DNA of 64,000 nucleotides from DATBLQ01 sp036555325 (GTDB lineage Bacteria > Pseudomonadota > Alphaproteobacteria > Rhizobiales > Aestuariivirgaceae): the NCBI GenBank assembly GCA_036555325.1, contig DATBLQ010000082.1:62001-126000 (forward strand). Reading direction: 5' to 3'. The translations under genes and the position numbers were made by a program. The notes under the pieces were generated by a model that was given only the letters and a program-made list of their open reading frames with translations, did no database searches and was not told the DNA's origin. Below are positions 36,812 through 46,841 of this stretch, piece after piece. The stretch's first letter is position 1. The number at the start of each line of letters is the position of its first letter.

Positions 36812-38605
36812 ATGAAAGATGCCGTCCGCCAAACAGGTAAAGTAGGCCTGATCTGTATGACTTTGGCTGTGACGGCCCCCATTGCGAGTTGGGGCAGTCC
36901 CCTAGAGAAGCAAACCGCTAGCAATAGCAAACATACTCTTACAACTGGCCAAGTCGTCACACTTGTGACGTCCAACCAGCTTGTGTTGGAGCGGACCGGT
37001 GACAATCAAACTTCAGTCGCATCGTGTTACTGCGGGCCGACTCTTACGTGGCAGCAGGTGCCAAAGCACCTGTGGCAGGCCCTGGTGGCAATCGAGGATC
37101 GGCGCTTTTTCACGCATCGCGGCTTGGACGCTCTTGGGATTGTGCGCGCCATGAAGCGAAATCTGCTTGCTGGGCATTTTGTCGAGGGCGGCTCTACGAT
37201 CACTCAGCAATTGTGTAAGAACAAGGTCTTGCAGACCAGCAAATCATTCGCCCGGAAGCTCGATGAAGCAAGATGCGCACTTCAATTGGAAGGGGTGATG
37301 TCCAAACAGCAAATTTTGTTGGCTTATCTAAACGGAACGTACTTTGGACACACGAGCGACGGGAAACCCATCATAGGTATAGAACAAGCATCCCGTTTCT
37401 ATTTTCGCAAATCAGCAACAAACTTGAATCTGCTTGAGGCTGTCCACCTAGCAGGAATGCAAAAGGCGCCGAATACCTATCGCCCTGATCGACATCCGCA
37501 AGAGTCCCTAAGTCGTGCAGAAACTGTGTTAGATGCGATGGTTCGCGAAGGATTTATTTCCAAGAAAGCGGCTGTTGCAAGCCTTAAGATCGGAATAAAG
37601 CCGGGACGTCTAACACCCATCACATTTGATTTCAGGTATTTTCGAGACTGGGTCCTAAGCGATTTGTCTAACGCAGGAGTTACGTTGAAATCAGGGACCC
37701 GGATTCCATTGACTCTTGAGGTTACAACACAGGCTAATGCTGAGAGAGCTTTCCGCAAGAAACTTAACGAATTGTCTGACGGATCTCCGCGCGAAGCCGC
37801 TTTCATCACTATGAAATTGGATGGCCGTGTAGCAGCGTTGAGTGGCGGTCAACACTATGGAAAACGACAGTTCAACAACGCTACTCAAGCGAGGCGCCAG
37901 CCTGCATCAGCCTTCAAGCCCTTCGTCTTCCTCGCCGCTGTGGAAAGGGGATTAGGGCCGTCCTCGCGTTTGGACGATTTTCCCTATGTGGGCGAGAAAT
38001 GGACCGAGTCAATTGTAAGCCATCATAATGGCAAGATATCAATGCGCGACGCACTTGCTAAGTCAGCTAACATAGCAACTATCAGACTATGCAGGAGGAT
38101 CGGAGCGAAGAAAGTAGCCATGGCGGCAAAGCGTCTTGGTATTAAGTCTCAAGTTCCGAATGACTCATGTCGCATCGCCATTGGTGAGAGCGAAGTCATT
38201 CCGCTCGAACTTACTGGCGCATACGCTGCACTTGCAAATGGCGGAACCCGGGTGGAACCATTCGGTTTCTGGGGCGCCACGAGTCCCACTGGCAAGGCCC
38301 TGTATTGGAGGACGGATAATCGCAAGCGCGTTATTCAAGCAAAGCATGCGCGATTGATGAAAGAAATGCTACGCGCCGTGGTCACTGAAGGCACTGGTAG
38401 ACCTGCACTTCGGATCAATGGCGCGGCTGGTAAGACCGGTACAAGTAACGATGGTCGAGACGCTTGGTTCGTTGGGTTCACTCGGGGACAAGTCACAACA
38501 GTGTGGATTGGAAAAGAGGACTCTCCCAACAAGATCAAAGAAATCACCGGGACTGATGCAGCGCGGGTCTGGGCTGACATTGTTGGCGCATTTCCCAAGA
38601 GCTAA
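36812..38605 (+). CDS. Class A penicillin-binding protein (PBP1-like)
   Basis: A 597-residue bifunctional peptidoglycan synthase. A short hydrophobic N-terminal segment (VGLICMTLAVTAPIASW) could be a membrane anchor or signal. The GT51 transglycosylase domain has AIEDRRFFTHRGLDALG and GGSTITQQLCKN. The transpeptidase domain has QPASAFKPF (SxxK), KSANIAT (SxN) and GAAGKTGTSND (KTG). It is shorter than PBP1a (about 800 residues), closer to PBP1c-like or Hyphomicrobiales accessory PBPs. GTG 36806 is an alternative start. It is isolated from other wall genes and may be acquired; base composition looks a little lower in G+C than the core. Confidence 0.9.
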   Translation: MKDAVRQTGKVGLICMTLAVTAPIASWGSPLEKQTASNSKHTLTTGQVVTLVTSNQLVLERTGDNQTSVASCYCGPTLTWQQVPKHLWQALVAIEDRRFFTHRGLDALGIVRAMKRNLLAGHFVEGGSTITQQLCKNKVLQTSKSFARKLDEARCALQLEGVMSKQQILLAYLNGTYFGHTSDGKPIIGIEQASRFYFRKSATNLNLLEAVHLAGMQKAPNTYRPDRHPQESLSRAETVLDAMVREGFISKKAAVASLKIGIKPGRLTPITFDFRYFRDWVLSDLSNAGVTLKSGTRIPLTLEVTTQANAERAFRKKLNELSDGSPREAAFITMKLDGRVAALSGGQHYGKRQFNNATQARRQPASAFKPFVFLAAVERGLGPSSRLDDFPYVGEKWTESIVSHHNGKISMRDALAKSANIATIRLCRRIGAKKVAMAAKRLGIKSQVPNDSCRIAIGESEVIPLELTGAYAALANGGTRVEPFGFWGATSPTGKALYWRTDNRKRVIQAKHARLMKEMLRAVVTEGTGRPALRINGAAGKTGTSNDGRDAWFVGFTRGQVTTVWIGKEDSPNKIKEITGTDAARVWADIVGAFPKS

Positions 38606-38689
38606 CGGGACGCAGGAGCGATGTTGGCGGCTTTCTTTAACGCTTGATGCGAGCCTGCTTTTACATCGCTTTCTCACGCATGGGGCAGC

Positions 38690-39718
38690 ATGGACTTCAT
38701 CCACTTTCTTTCCAGCCACCTGTTAGGGCCGTCTGTAGGAGGGAAGCGCCTTTATAAGAGCGTGGTCGAGCAGGCCTTGCATGCAGAGAAGCTTGGCTAT
38801 CGAGGGGTAGCCATTCCCGAACATCATCTGGTCAACATCTTACTCATCCCCTCCCCATTGCAAATGGCGGTGAAAATTGCCGCGCACACCAGTCGCATCA
38901 CATTGATGACGGCTGTGTGTCAATTGCCGCTGCACAACATGCGTGTCTTTGCGGGTGAGGTCATCCAAGCTCAGGCGCTGTGCGAGGGGCGGCTCATGTT
39001 GGGCGTCGGCAAAGGTGCCTTCGGTTTTGAGACAAGGCGGATGGGAGTTCCCTTTGAGGAAACGAACAATCACTTCCAGGAAGACCTGAAACTGCTAGAG
39101 GCGTTGCTCACACGACATGACGTGGCATGGAACAGTCCGCGTTATACCTTCGAGCCGCTCACCATCATGCCCCGGCCAGAAGATCCCATCCCGATAATGG
39201 TTGCAGTCATGGCGCCACTCGGCATCGAAGCTGCCGCCAAGGCAGGCTACCACGTGCAGACCACGCCGCTGGGCGGCAGCCATGAACAGCTTTTAGAGCA
39301 GGTTGCCGCCTTCAAGCGCGGCAAGGCGGCGGCGAGTCATGCACTCGATATACGCCTCAGTCTCCAGCGCGGCATGTTCCTTGCGCAAACTGAAATAGAA
39401 CGGCAGCACATCGCCGAGCACGCTTACACTTACTATAAGAGCTTCGACAATGTTTTTGGCGGCCCGGGAATTGTGGATAAGGGTGTCATCCGTCCCCTGC
39501 CCCGCGCTCAAACACTGGAAGAACTTGCGTCCAACATCTTGCTCTGCGGCCGCGACGAGATGATCGATCGACTCTCGGTATATGCGGAACTCGGCATTGA
39601 TGAAGTGCTCACGACTTCCAATTTCGGCCAGGAGCAATCCAGGACACTGGACATGATGAGCCGCTTCGCGGAGGAGGTGCTGCCGCACCTCACAAACTAC
39701 AAGATCAAGGTTGCTTAG
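38690..39718 (+). CDS. LLM-class flavin-dependent oxidoreductase
   Basis: A 342-residue luciferase-like TIM-barrel protein. Landmarks are the N-terminal DFIHFLSSHLLGPS, GYRGVAIPEHHLVNILL, the beta-alpha segment ITLMTAVCQLPLHNMRVFAGEV, LMLGVGKGAFGFETRRMGV and PIPIMVAVMAPLGIEAAAKAG. Members use reduced FMN (or F420) and oxygen to hydroxylate or cleave carbon compounds. A reductase partner is not nearby. It opens a same-strand series with a hydrolase, amidohydrolase and ABC importer, so it may start breakdown of an imported compound. Confidence 0.88.
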   Translation: MDFIHFLSSHLLGPSVGGKRLYKSVVEQALHAEKLGYRGVAIPEHHLVNILLIPSPLQMAVKIAAHTSRITLMTAVCQLPLHNMRVFAGEVIQAQALCEGRLMLGVGKGAFGFETRRMGVPFEETNNHFQEDLKLLEALLTRHDVAWNSPRYTFEPLTIMPRPEDPIPIMVAVMAPLGIEAAAKAGYHVQTTPLGGSHEQLLEQVAAFKRGKAAASHALDIRLSLQRGMFLAQTEIERQHIAEHAYTYYKSFDNVFGGPGIVDKGVIRPLPRAQTLEELASNILLCGRDEMIDRLSVYAELGIDEVLTTSNFGQEQSRTLDMMSRFAEEVLPHLTNYKIKVA

Positions 39719-39754
39719 AAAGATGAAGATCACCCGTCCTGAAAATTCTGAGCG

Positions 39755-40534
39755 ATGCAAATGATGATCGATTGCGCCTATACAGTTGAGGGTTCGGGCC
39801 CTGCCCTGTTTCTGATCCATGGCATCGGGGCCCGCAGAGCCACTTTCGCAAGGCTCGTGGATTGTCTCAAGGACTCCTTCACCTGCATCTCTTATGATCT
39901 GAGGGGTCATGGTGAGAGTCCGGTGCCGAAGGAGCGCTTCGGCATGGATGATCTAGTGGACGACCTCGAGGCGTTGCGTTCAAAGCTAAGTATCGAGAAA
40001 GCTCACTTCGGGGGTCATTCCCTCGGTGGAATGATCGGACCAGCATACGCACGCCGTTTTCCTTGCCGCGTGCTCTCGTTGAGCCTTTGGTCAACAGCTG
40101 CCTTCCGAACCGACGAGGATTCGGCAAAGGTAAAGGCTGTTGTTGCCGCCATGCGCGAAAAAGGCATTAAGGCGGTACTCGACACGCTGACGGCGCGCTG
40201 GTTTACAGATGCCTTTGCGGCAGCAAGACCGGATGTGATCGAATGGCGCAAGAAGCAAGTGCTGGATACTCCGACCGATGTTTTCTTGAATGTCTTTGAC
40301 ATCTACGCCGAGACCGAAATGGGGCCCTGGCTACATGAGATCAAAATTCCAACCATGGTCCTCACCGGCCAACTTGACGCGGCTTGCAGTCCGCGCCTCA
40401 ACTCGCAAATCGCAAGGGCCATGCCGAACGCAGAACTCGTACTTCTAGAAGGTCTCAAGCACGCTATCTTCATCGAGGGAACGGATCGCGTAGTGCCCCA
40501 CGTGCGGCGATTCCTTATGGCACAGAACACGTAA
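39755..40534 (+). CDS. Alpha/beta hydrolase
   Basis: A 259-residue alpha/beta-fold hydrolase. It shows the oxyanion segment LFLIHGIGA, YDLRGHGESPVP, the nucleophile elbow FGGHSLGGMIG with Ser, a likely acid aspartate in GQLDAACSP and the catalytic histidine in LKHAIFIEG. The architecture matches 3-oxoadipate enol-lactonase and related esterases. It follows the flavin oxidoreductase by 36 bases and is probably cotranscribed. Substrate unknown. Confidence 0.87.
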   Translation: MQMMIDCAYTVEGSGPALFLIHGIGARRATFARLVDCLKDSFTCISYDLRGHGESPVPKERFGMDDLVDDLEALRSKLSIEKAHFGGHSLGGMIGPAYARRFPCRVLSLSLWSTAAFRTDEDSAKVKAVVAAMREKGIKAVLDTLTARWFTDAFAAARPDVIEWRKKQVLDTPTDVFLNVFDIYAETEMGPWLHEIKIPTMVLTGQLDAACSPRLNSQIARAMPNAELVLLEGLKHAIFIEGTDRVVPHVRRFLMAQNT

Positions 40535-40790
40535 ACGAGAGGCACTTGCTCGCAGTTGCTTCGCTGCCCAGCAGAGAAGAAACGACAGCGCTATACTGTC
40601 CATGCCATCGGTGATAGGAAAACGCCAATAACTACCCGGGCCGCCCACTCTTTGCGAAAGGTTCGGGGGTGCCTATAGCTTTTGCTACCGTAGTGGATGA
40701 CGTCATCGATCGAATCACTTCGCCCACACACCGGCTGCGGCGGCCGTTAGTCAGCCTATGTGGATAGGGGTGGCCAGGAAGGGGTGAAAA

Positions 40791-42002
40791 ATGTGGCTGG
40801 CTGGTGGACAAGTCTACGACGTGGCGACGGGGGCGTTTCGCTCCGGCGATCTTCGCGTAGAGCACGACCGCATCGTCGAGATTGGCCAGGCTCCCCGCAC
40901 CGGCGCTGACAAGGTTGATTTCCACGGTGCCTATTTGCTGCCTGGTTTCTTCGATTGCCATGTTCATATTTGCGTCGATACGTACAGCCCAGACCCCAAC
41001 AACCCATGGGCAACATCCTTGCCCGGCACCATTGCTCTGTTCGCTGCTGACGCAGCGCGGAAACTGCTGATGAGCGGCATCACCACGGCCCGTGAGGTCG
41101 GCGGCTGGGATTACCATGAGATCGCTGTGCGGGAGGCAATCAACTCCGGCCGCATTCCCGGTCCGCGCTTGTACTGCGCCGGTAAGATACTAACGATTAC
41201 CTCAAGCACCACGCCCTACTACAGGGGCATGTATGATGAGTGTGACGGACCCTCCGAGGTTAGAAAAGCAGCCCGACGCCAGCTGTCGATGGGTGCCGAC
41301 TTCATTAAGCTATTGGTCACCGGTGCCATCACCTCCACCAAATACGAACGCGCCGAGGCGATCCAATTGCGCCCCGACGAAATCGGCGCGGCAGTAGAGA
41401 TTGCGAAGGACAATTTCACTCATGTTGCGGCCCACGCCCATGCCCTGGAGGGCATACGCAATGCCATAGAATGCGGTTGCCGCACCGTAGAACATGGAAG
41501 CTATGGCGATGAGGCCGTGTTCAGGCTCATGGCCGGACACGATTGCTGGCTGGTCCCGACCATGTGCATCACCACCGCGATGTTTGCCGATTCCCAATTC
41601 TCCGCTCGCGTACCGCAGCATATTAGCGCGAGGTACCGCGAGATCCACAAGGTGCGGGTAGAAATGCTCAAGACAGCAAAGCGCTGTGGGGCCAAGATCG
41701 CCATGGGTACCGACGTCGGCACCCCCGGCAATCACGCTGGCGACAACATGCAGGAACTCGAAGTCATGGTGAACGAGTGCGGTTTCAGCCCGCAGGAGGC
41801 TGTCTGGTCGGCAACCATGGAAGCTGCTCGGATGATGAAACTATCAAGCGATCTCGGCTCTCTGGAGGTCGGCAAGATAGCCGATGTCATCGCGGTGACG
41901 AATGATCCGCTCGAAGATATCTCCGTGTTGCGACGTGTATTTTTCGTGATGAAGAACGGACAAATTTGCCGCAACGATCGCGGCGAAGGGCAAAGTCAGT
42001 AA
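40791..42002 (+). CDS. Imidazolonepropionase-like amidohydrolase
   Basis: A 403-residue metal-dependent amidohydrolase. The N-terminal metal motif is FFDCHVHI; a lysine in FIKLLVTGA could be the bridging carboxylated residue; further histidines are in HVAAHAHALEGIRNAIECG and VEHGSYG, and the catalytic aspartate in MGTDVGTPGNHAGDN. C-terminal GSLEVGKIADVIAV closes the beta-sandwich. This is the group of Xaa-Pro dipeptidases and related aryldialkyl/prolidase-like enzymes as well as imidazolonepropionases. With the downstream peptide-type importer, a role in cleaving an amide or peptide-like substrate is plausible. Confidence 0.87.
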   Translation: MWLAGGQVYDVATGAFRSGDLRVEHDRIVEIGQAPRTGADKVDFHGAYLLPGFFDCHVHICVDTYSPDPNNPWATSLPGTIALFAADAARKLLMSGITTAREVGGWDYHEIAVREAINSGRIPGPRLYCAGKILTITSSTTPYYRGMYDECDGPSEVRKAARRQLSMGADFIKLLVTGAITSTKYERAEAIQLRPDEIGAAVEIAKDNFTHVAAHAHALEGIRNAIECGCRTVEHGSYGDEAVFRLMAGHDCWLVPTMCITTAMFADSQFSARVPQHISARYREIHKVRVEMLKTAKRCGAKIAMGTDVGTPGNHAGDNMQELEVMVNECGFSPQEAVWSATMEAARMMKLSSDLGSLEVGKIADVIAVTNDPLEDISVLRRVFFVMKNGQICRNDRGEGQSQ

Positions 42003-42464
42003 GTGCCGCAAGTGGTTACCCGATGAATGGCTCGATTCAAGAATCTAGCAGCGCGGCATGACAGCCTTTTCCTGCCGGTGGGGCAACGGTTGGCTGCGGA
42101 TGCTCTTCTCAAGGAATTTCCACCACCGCCCGGACAGGCTCCACCGCTCAAGCCTGACATGCTGGAGCCTAAACACAACGTAGACGACCTGTCTGACATC
42201 CATACCGGCGTGCTACGGATCAAAAAATGAAGTCGTGCGCCGCTGTGAAGGACACACAGCTTTGAAACCGGCGCGTGGCAGGAGAGCTACTACAGCATCA
42301 AGGCAGGTTTATCCCTTAAGCACGCAGGCTGACATTGCATCGAAAAGACAGTATTCTCATGGAACTTCTGCGGGATCATGTCTGATCCGCGGTCCTTGAG
42401 TTTCCCACCTGACCGGAGACAATAATCATAACCCGGCAACCGACTGTCTATCAGGGAGGATAGA
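42003..42464. other. Gap before the peptide ABC operon
   Basis: A 67-codon + strand reading frame at 42027-42230 (proline-rich, ending VLRIKK) has no ribosome site and no recognised relative; it may be a small gene or chance. From 42231 to 42450 nothing is recognised. The GGGAGGA just before 42465 is the ribosome site of the binding-protein gene. Confidence 0.3.
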
Positions 42465-44021
42465 ATGAGCAAACAATCTGGATTAACTCGCCGTCAAACG
42501 CTAGCAATCGGCGCTGCGGGATTTGCGGCACTGGTTTCGCCGAGAATCGTATTTGCCCAGAATGCTACGATTTTGCGCGCGCGATCATATGGTGACATTC
42601 AAGTTCTCGATCCGGCATATCGCAAGGCCGCGCCGGAAGACGATATTATGCGCAGCATCTTCAATGGGCTGGTGCGCAGAAAATCCGCCGACTCATGGGA
42701 ATGGGAACTCGACGCGGCAGAATCGATTGAGCAGATTGACGGCAAGACGATTGCGTTCAAGCTGAAGCCCGGCATAAAATTTTCCGGCGATTTTGGTGAA
42801 ATGACTGCTGAGGACGTTAAGTTCTCCTATGAGCGTATAGCTGATCCAGCCAAGGAGTCTCCCTATAAAGACGATTGGGCGGTTCTCGACCGAGTGGAGG
42901 TCAAAGACACGCTTTCGGGCGTTATTCACCTCAAGGAGCCCTTCGCGCCTCTCTGGACAAGTACCCTTCCGACTGGTAGCGGCCTCATTGTGTCGAAGAA
43001 GGCAGTAGAAGCCGCCGGAGGGAAATTCGAGACCTCCGTCCCTGCGTGGTCCGGGCGTTATATGATTAAGGAATGGTCTCCGAAACAGCGGACAGTTCTC
43101 GTGCGCAACCCCGATTGGCAGGGCGACAAGTCCGACTTCGACGAGATCCATATTCTTCCAATCGAGGATGAGAAAACCGCTGAGCTTGGTTTCGAAGCCG
43201 GCGACATCGACTTTACCTGGGTGAGTGTCAGTTCCATTCCTCGCTATTTAAAGGAACCGCCGAAAGGGGGAAAATTCGTGCGGAAACCCTCGCTCGCGTA
43301 TGTATGGCTCGGCATGAATGTCGAATCCGAGCCGTTTAAAAACCCAAGCGTGCGGCGCGCGGTCCAGCATGCCATCGACGCTGCAGCAGTGGTCGATGCA
43401 GCGTATTTTGGAGCTGCCGAGCCGTCGACCGGCATCGTCGCGCCCGGTCTTGTGGGCCATCGCGACAAAGTGCTCTACCCGTATGATCCCGACAAGGCCA
43501 AGGCACTCTTGAAAGAAGCTGGCGTGGAAAGCGGCTTCTCCTGCACGCTCGACATTCTCAATAAGGCCGAGCGGGCAAGTGCCGCGCAGGCAATACAGGC
43601 GCAGCTTGCCGAGGTCGGCATTACTGTAACAATCCAACAGCATGATTCCGGCACCTTCTGGTCAATTGGCGATGAGAAAGCCGGCGAAAAGTGGAAGACG
43701 ATTCAGCTTCTGCTCAATCGTTTTTCGATGCAACCCGATCCAAGCTGGGCAACCGCCTGGTTCACGCCTGACCAGATCGGCGTGTGGAACTGGGAACGGT
43801 GGAACAGTGCGGAATTCGGCGAATTGCACAAGCAGGGTCTCGTCGAACTCGAACCCGACAAGCGTGATGAGATCTATAAGCGGATGCAAGATTTGATGGA
43901 GGAATCCGGCGCTTACGTGTTCCTAACGCATGAGGCGGTGGGTGTGGCTTATCGCGATAACGTCACTCCCGGACTGCAGCCAAACGGGACACCCAATTTC
44001 GTTGATTTCAAGAAAGCCTGA
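42465..44021 (+). CDS. ABC transporter substrate-binding protein, peptide/opine/nickel family
   Basis: A 518-residue family 5 periplasmic binding protein. The signal is of twin-arginine type (TRRQTLAIGAAGFAAL, cleavage after FAQ). Family features are ILRARSYGDIQVLDPAYRKA, the domain I motif FKLKPGIKFSGDFGEMTAEDVKFSYER, shortened here to MTAEDVKFSYER, and VRRAVQHAIDAAAVVDAAYFG. Ligands are oligopeptides, opines, glutathione or similar; not determinable here. GGGAGGA lies seven bases before the ATG. It leads a complete five-gene importer. Confidence 0.9.
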   Translation: MSKQSGLTRRQTLAIGAAGFAALVSPRIVFAQNATILRARSYGDIQVLDPAYRKAAPEDDIMRSIFNGLVRRKSADSWEWELDAAESIEQIDGKTIAFKLKPGIKFSGDFGEMTAEDVKFSYERIADPAKESPYKDDWAVLDRVEVKDTLSGVIHLKEPFAPLWTSTLPTGSGLIVSKKAVEAAGGKFETSVPAWSGRYMIKEWSPKQRTVLVRNPDWQGDKSDFDEIHILPIEDEKTAELGFEAGDIDFTWVSVSSIPRYLKEPPKGGKFVRKPSLAYVWLGMNVESEPFKNPSVRRAVQHAIDAAAVVDAAYFGAAEPSTGIVAPGLVGHRDKVLYPYDPDKAKALLKEAGVESGFSCTLDILNKAERASAAQAIQAQLAEVGITVTIQQHDSGTFWSIGDEKAGEKWKTIQLLLNRFSMQPDPSWATAWFTPDQIGVWNWERWNSAEFGELHKQGLVELEPDKRDEIYKRMQDLMEESGAYVFLTHEAVGVAYRDNVTPGLQPNGTPNFVDFKKA

Positions 44022-44039
44022 GCCGGTCAAAACGCGAGG

Positions 44040-44987
44040 ATGCTGTTTTACGCTGTCAATCGGCTGGCACTGGCAATCGCTATTGTCGTTGTTGTGATTG
44101 CCGTGCTTTTCTGCATGGTGTACGTCATTCCCGGCGATCCCGTCAGAATTGCGCTGGGGCCACTGGCGACGCCGGAAATGGTGGCTTCGTTTCGCGCGAA
44201 AATGGGGCTCGACCAGCCGCTATTGGTGCAGTTCACCCGATTTTTCGCAAGCGTCCTTAAGGGTGATCTTGGCACTGATATTCTCAGCAATCGAGGTGTG
44301 GCCACGAGCGTATTCGAGCAAATGCCTTACACCCTCACCCTCATCGTCAGTTCGATGCTGTGGGCGGTAGCAATTGGCATCCCCCTCGGGTGCTATGCCG
44401 CGATCCACCGTGGCTCGCTCTTCGACCGCATCATTGGCGTACTCTCCGTTGCGGTTATTGCGATTCCCTCCTTCGTCATAGCCGTCTACGCGCTACTCAT
44501 TTTCGCGGTGCACCTGGGATGGTTTCCGGCCATCGGTGCTGGCCGGCCGGGCGCGCCCTTCAACCAGCTCCACCATCTCGTCCTACCTTCACTTGCTGTT
44601 GGGCTCGGCTGGGTAGGTTATCTTGCTAGAGTCGTCCGCGCATCGATGCTTGAGGTGATGGGCGAGAATTACATTCGGACCGCGCGGGCTTTCGGTCTGC
44701 CTCGCCGAACGATTGTTTATCGCTATGCGCTGCCCATTGCCGTGCTGCCGACGATAACGCTCCTAGGGGTCGGAATTGGCCACATGCTGTCGGGCGCCGT
44801 ATTCGCGGAGATCGTCTTTGCTAGGCCGGGTGTCGGCAAGCTCGTCTATGATGCAATCAACGCCCGCAACTATCCGCTAGTCAGCGGCACCGTGCTGATC
44901 ACCACTGCTTTCTACGTGCTTGCTACCCTGATCGCTGATCTTTTTGTTGCCGGATTGGATCCTCGTGTCCGTGCAAATCTCCGATAG
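44040..44987 (+). CDS. ABC transporter permease, DppB-like
   Basis: A 315-residue inner-membrane permease with about six helices. Family features are the N-terminal VIAVLFCMVYVIPGDPVRIALG, the DppB-like MGLDQPLLVQFTRFF and the EAA loop EVMGENYIRTARAFGLPRRTIVYRYA with G at the conserved spot. A GAGG site precedes the ATG. The next permease gene starts inside its 3-prime end. Confidence 0.92.
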   Translation: MLFYAVNRLALAIAIVVVVIAVLFCMVYVIPGDPVRIALGPLATPEMVASFRAKMGLDQPLLVQFTRFFASVLKGDLGTDILSNRGVATSVFEQMPYTLTLIVSSMLWAVAIGIPLGCYAAIHRGSLFDRIIGVLSVAVIAIPSFVIAVYALLIFAVHLGWFPAIGAGRPGAPFNQLHHLVLPSLAVGLGWVGYLARVVRASMLEVMGENYIRTARAFGLPRRTIVYRYALPIAVLPTITLLGVGIGHMLSGAVFAEIVFARPGVGKLVYDAINARNYPLVSGTVLITTAFYVLATLIADLFVAGLDPRVRANLR

Positions 44988-45843
44988 CGCTGTATCGTCT
45001 TCCCATGGCTGGACCTCGGTCAAGCGCGGTTTTGCTGATCCACTCGGGCGTATCGGCTTCGGCCTAGTGCTATTGCTACTTGTAGCTGCGATCTTCGCCG
45101 ATGTGATTACGGTCTATGAACCTACTAAAATGCTCCCGCGCGACAGGTTCCAGAGCCCTTCCTATGAACATCTGCTGGGAACAGACCAGCTTGGGCGAGA
45201 CCTCTTTTCGCGCATGATCCATGGCGGCCGCGTAGCGCTGATGGTGGCGTTCCCCGCGATCGGCATATCACTTGCTCTTGGTATTTTCTTCGGTTTGGCG
45301 TCGGGCTATGCCCCCAAATGGCTCGACAACACCCTACTGTTGCTCTTCGATGCCATCAGATCGTTTCCTACAGTGATGCTGGCACTTGCCCTCGCCACCA
45401 TCATTGGTCCGAGTCTCCAAACGGTTATTCTGGTGGTGATCCTCTTCTCTGCGCCCGCTTATGCTCGCATCATCCGCACACAGACGCTTGCTTTGCGGAG
45501 TGCCGAGTTCGTACTCGCTTCAGTAGCCACCGGCGCATCGATATGCCGGGTTCTGGGCGTGCATGTGCTTCCTAATATCATCGGTCCTATTTTGATCTTA
45601 GTCAGCATGGACTTGCCAGTAGTCATCACCACCGAGGCTGGAATGAGCTTCCTCGGCCTCGGCGTGCGTCCGCCTACGCCCTCTTGGGGCTCCATCCTTA
45701 ATGATGGCTACGCCTTTATTCGCGAATCGCCGTGGCTCGCCGTCGCAGGCGGATTGCCAATTATCATCGCTACCATCGGCTTCACCTTTCTTGGCGAGTC
45801 GCTGCGCGATGCCTATGACCCCAAATTGGGGAAGGTCAGCTAA
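44965..45843 (+). CDS. ABC transporter permease, DppC-like
   Basis: A permease of about 292 residues. It carries the DppC signatures SPSYEHLLGTDQLGRDLFSR, with conserved GTDxxGRD, and the EAA loop ALRSAEFVLASVATGASICRVLGVHVLPN; the C-terminal LGLGVRPPTPSWGSILNDGY is diagnostic of this family. GTG 44965 is my choice; TTG 44944 also reads in frame. It overlaps dppB by 23 bases, and its stop overlaps the next ATG by one base. Confidence 0.92.
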   Translation: MSVQISDSAVSSSHGWTSVKRGFADPLGRIGFGLVLLLLVAAIFADVITVYEPTKMLPRDRFQSPSYEHLLGTDQLGRDLFSRMIHGGRVALMVAFPAIGISLALGIFFGLASGYAPKWLDNTLLLLFDAIRSFPTVMLALALATIIGPSLQTVILVVILFSAPAYARIIRTQTLALRSAEFVLASVATGASICRVLGVHVLPNIIGPILILVSMDLPVVITTEAGMSFLGLGVRPPTPSWGSILNDGYAFIRESPWLAVAGGLPIIIATIGFTFLGESLRDAYDPKLGKVS

Positions 45844-46841
45844 TGGCTCCCGTGCTCAGCGTCAGCAACTTGGCAGTCGAATTCTCAACACCGTATGGGC
45901 AGCTGCGGGCTTTGCGCAATGTGAGCCTTGAGGTGGACAGAGGAGAGATTGTTGGCATCGTTGGTGAATCCGGATGCGGCAAATCGACCTTGCTGAACGC
46001 GATCTTGGGGCTTCTACCTGCCAATGGTCGGATCGCGCAGGGCCGGATTGTTCTTTCCGGTACTGACCTTCTCGGTCTGCCGGATTGGGCGCTCGATGGT
46101 ATTCGCGGCGACCGCATGTCCGTTGTCTTCCAGGATCCGATGACGACGCTTAACCCCGTTTTGAGTATTGGTCGGCAGATGAGTGATATTCTCTACCGTC
46201 TTCCCCTTACGGCGGAGGACAAGCAGGTGCGCATATCACAAATGCTGAAGCGCGTCGGCATTCCTGATCCTCTGCAGCGGATCGGGCAGTATCCGCATGA
46301 ACTTTCCGGTGGCATGCGGCAGCGAGTTGCTATCGCTATGTCAATGTTGGTCGAGCCGGAACTGCTGATCGCCGATGAGCCGACGACCGCTCTCGATGCC
46401 ACCCTCGAGATTCAGATCATTGGGCTGCTGAAAGATCTTCAGCGGAACACCGGATGCTCGATCCTGTTCATATCCCACCATCTTGGTCTGATCGCTGAGC
46501 TATGCGACAGCGTGGCCGTGATGTATGCGGGCGAAGTCGTCGAGCACGGGAGTGTGCGCGACATTTTCCACGGCCCGGCGCATCCCTATACGCAACGGCT
46601 CTTGGAATGCGATCCAGCCCGGATCGATGAGCCGACCAGCCGCCTGCCAACCATCCCTGGGGATGTACCGAACCTGACCGTAATTCCACCTGGCTGTATT
46701 TTCACTGACCGCTGTCCGCGTGCCTTTGCGCCATGTCCCGGTAACAGACCCGTGACGACGCTCGTGGCGAACGGTCATACCGCGGCTTGCCATCTTCTCA
46801 CCGCAACGCCTGCTCATGACACTGCTGCTTTCCGTCCGTGA
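45843..46841 (+). CDS. Peptide/opine ABC transporter ATPase, DppD-like
   Basis: A 332-residue ATPase. Walker A is GESGCGKST, Q-loop VFQDPMTTLNPVLSIGRQ, signature LSGGMRQRVAIAMSM, Walker B LLIADEPTTALD and H-loop FISHHLGLIAELC. The C-terminal oligopeptide-transporter extension GCIFTDRCPRAFAPCPGNRP carries the cysteines typical of DppD/OppD. TAATG couples it to the upstream permease, and it overlaps the next ATPase gene by 26 bases. Confidence 0.94.
   Translation: MAPVLSVSNLAVEFSTPYGQLRALRNVSLEVDRGEIVGIVGESGCGKSTLLNAILGLLPANGRIAQGRIVLSGTDLLGLPDWALDGIRGDRMSVVFQDPMTTLNPVLSIGRQMSDILYRLPLTAEDKQVRISQMLKRVGIPDPLQRIGQYPHELSGGMRQRVAIAMSMLVEPELLIADEPTTALDATLEIQIIGLLKDLQRNTGCSILFISHHLGLIAELCDSVAVMYAGEVVEHGSVRDIFHGPAHPYTQRLLECDPARIDEPTSRLPTIPGDVPNLTVIPPGCIFTDRCPRAFAPCPGNRPVTTLVANGHTAACHLLTATPAHDTAAFRP

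Noticed and set aside
42027..42230. A 67-codon frame between the amidohydrolase and the importer
   Set aside because: Not called as a gene because no ribosome site or family match is visible; it is mentioned in the gap entry instead.
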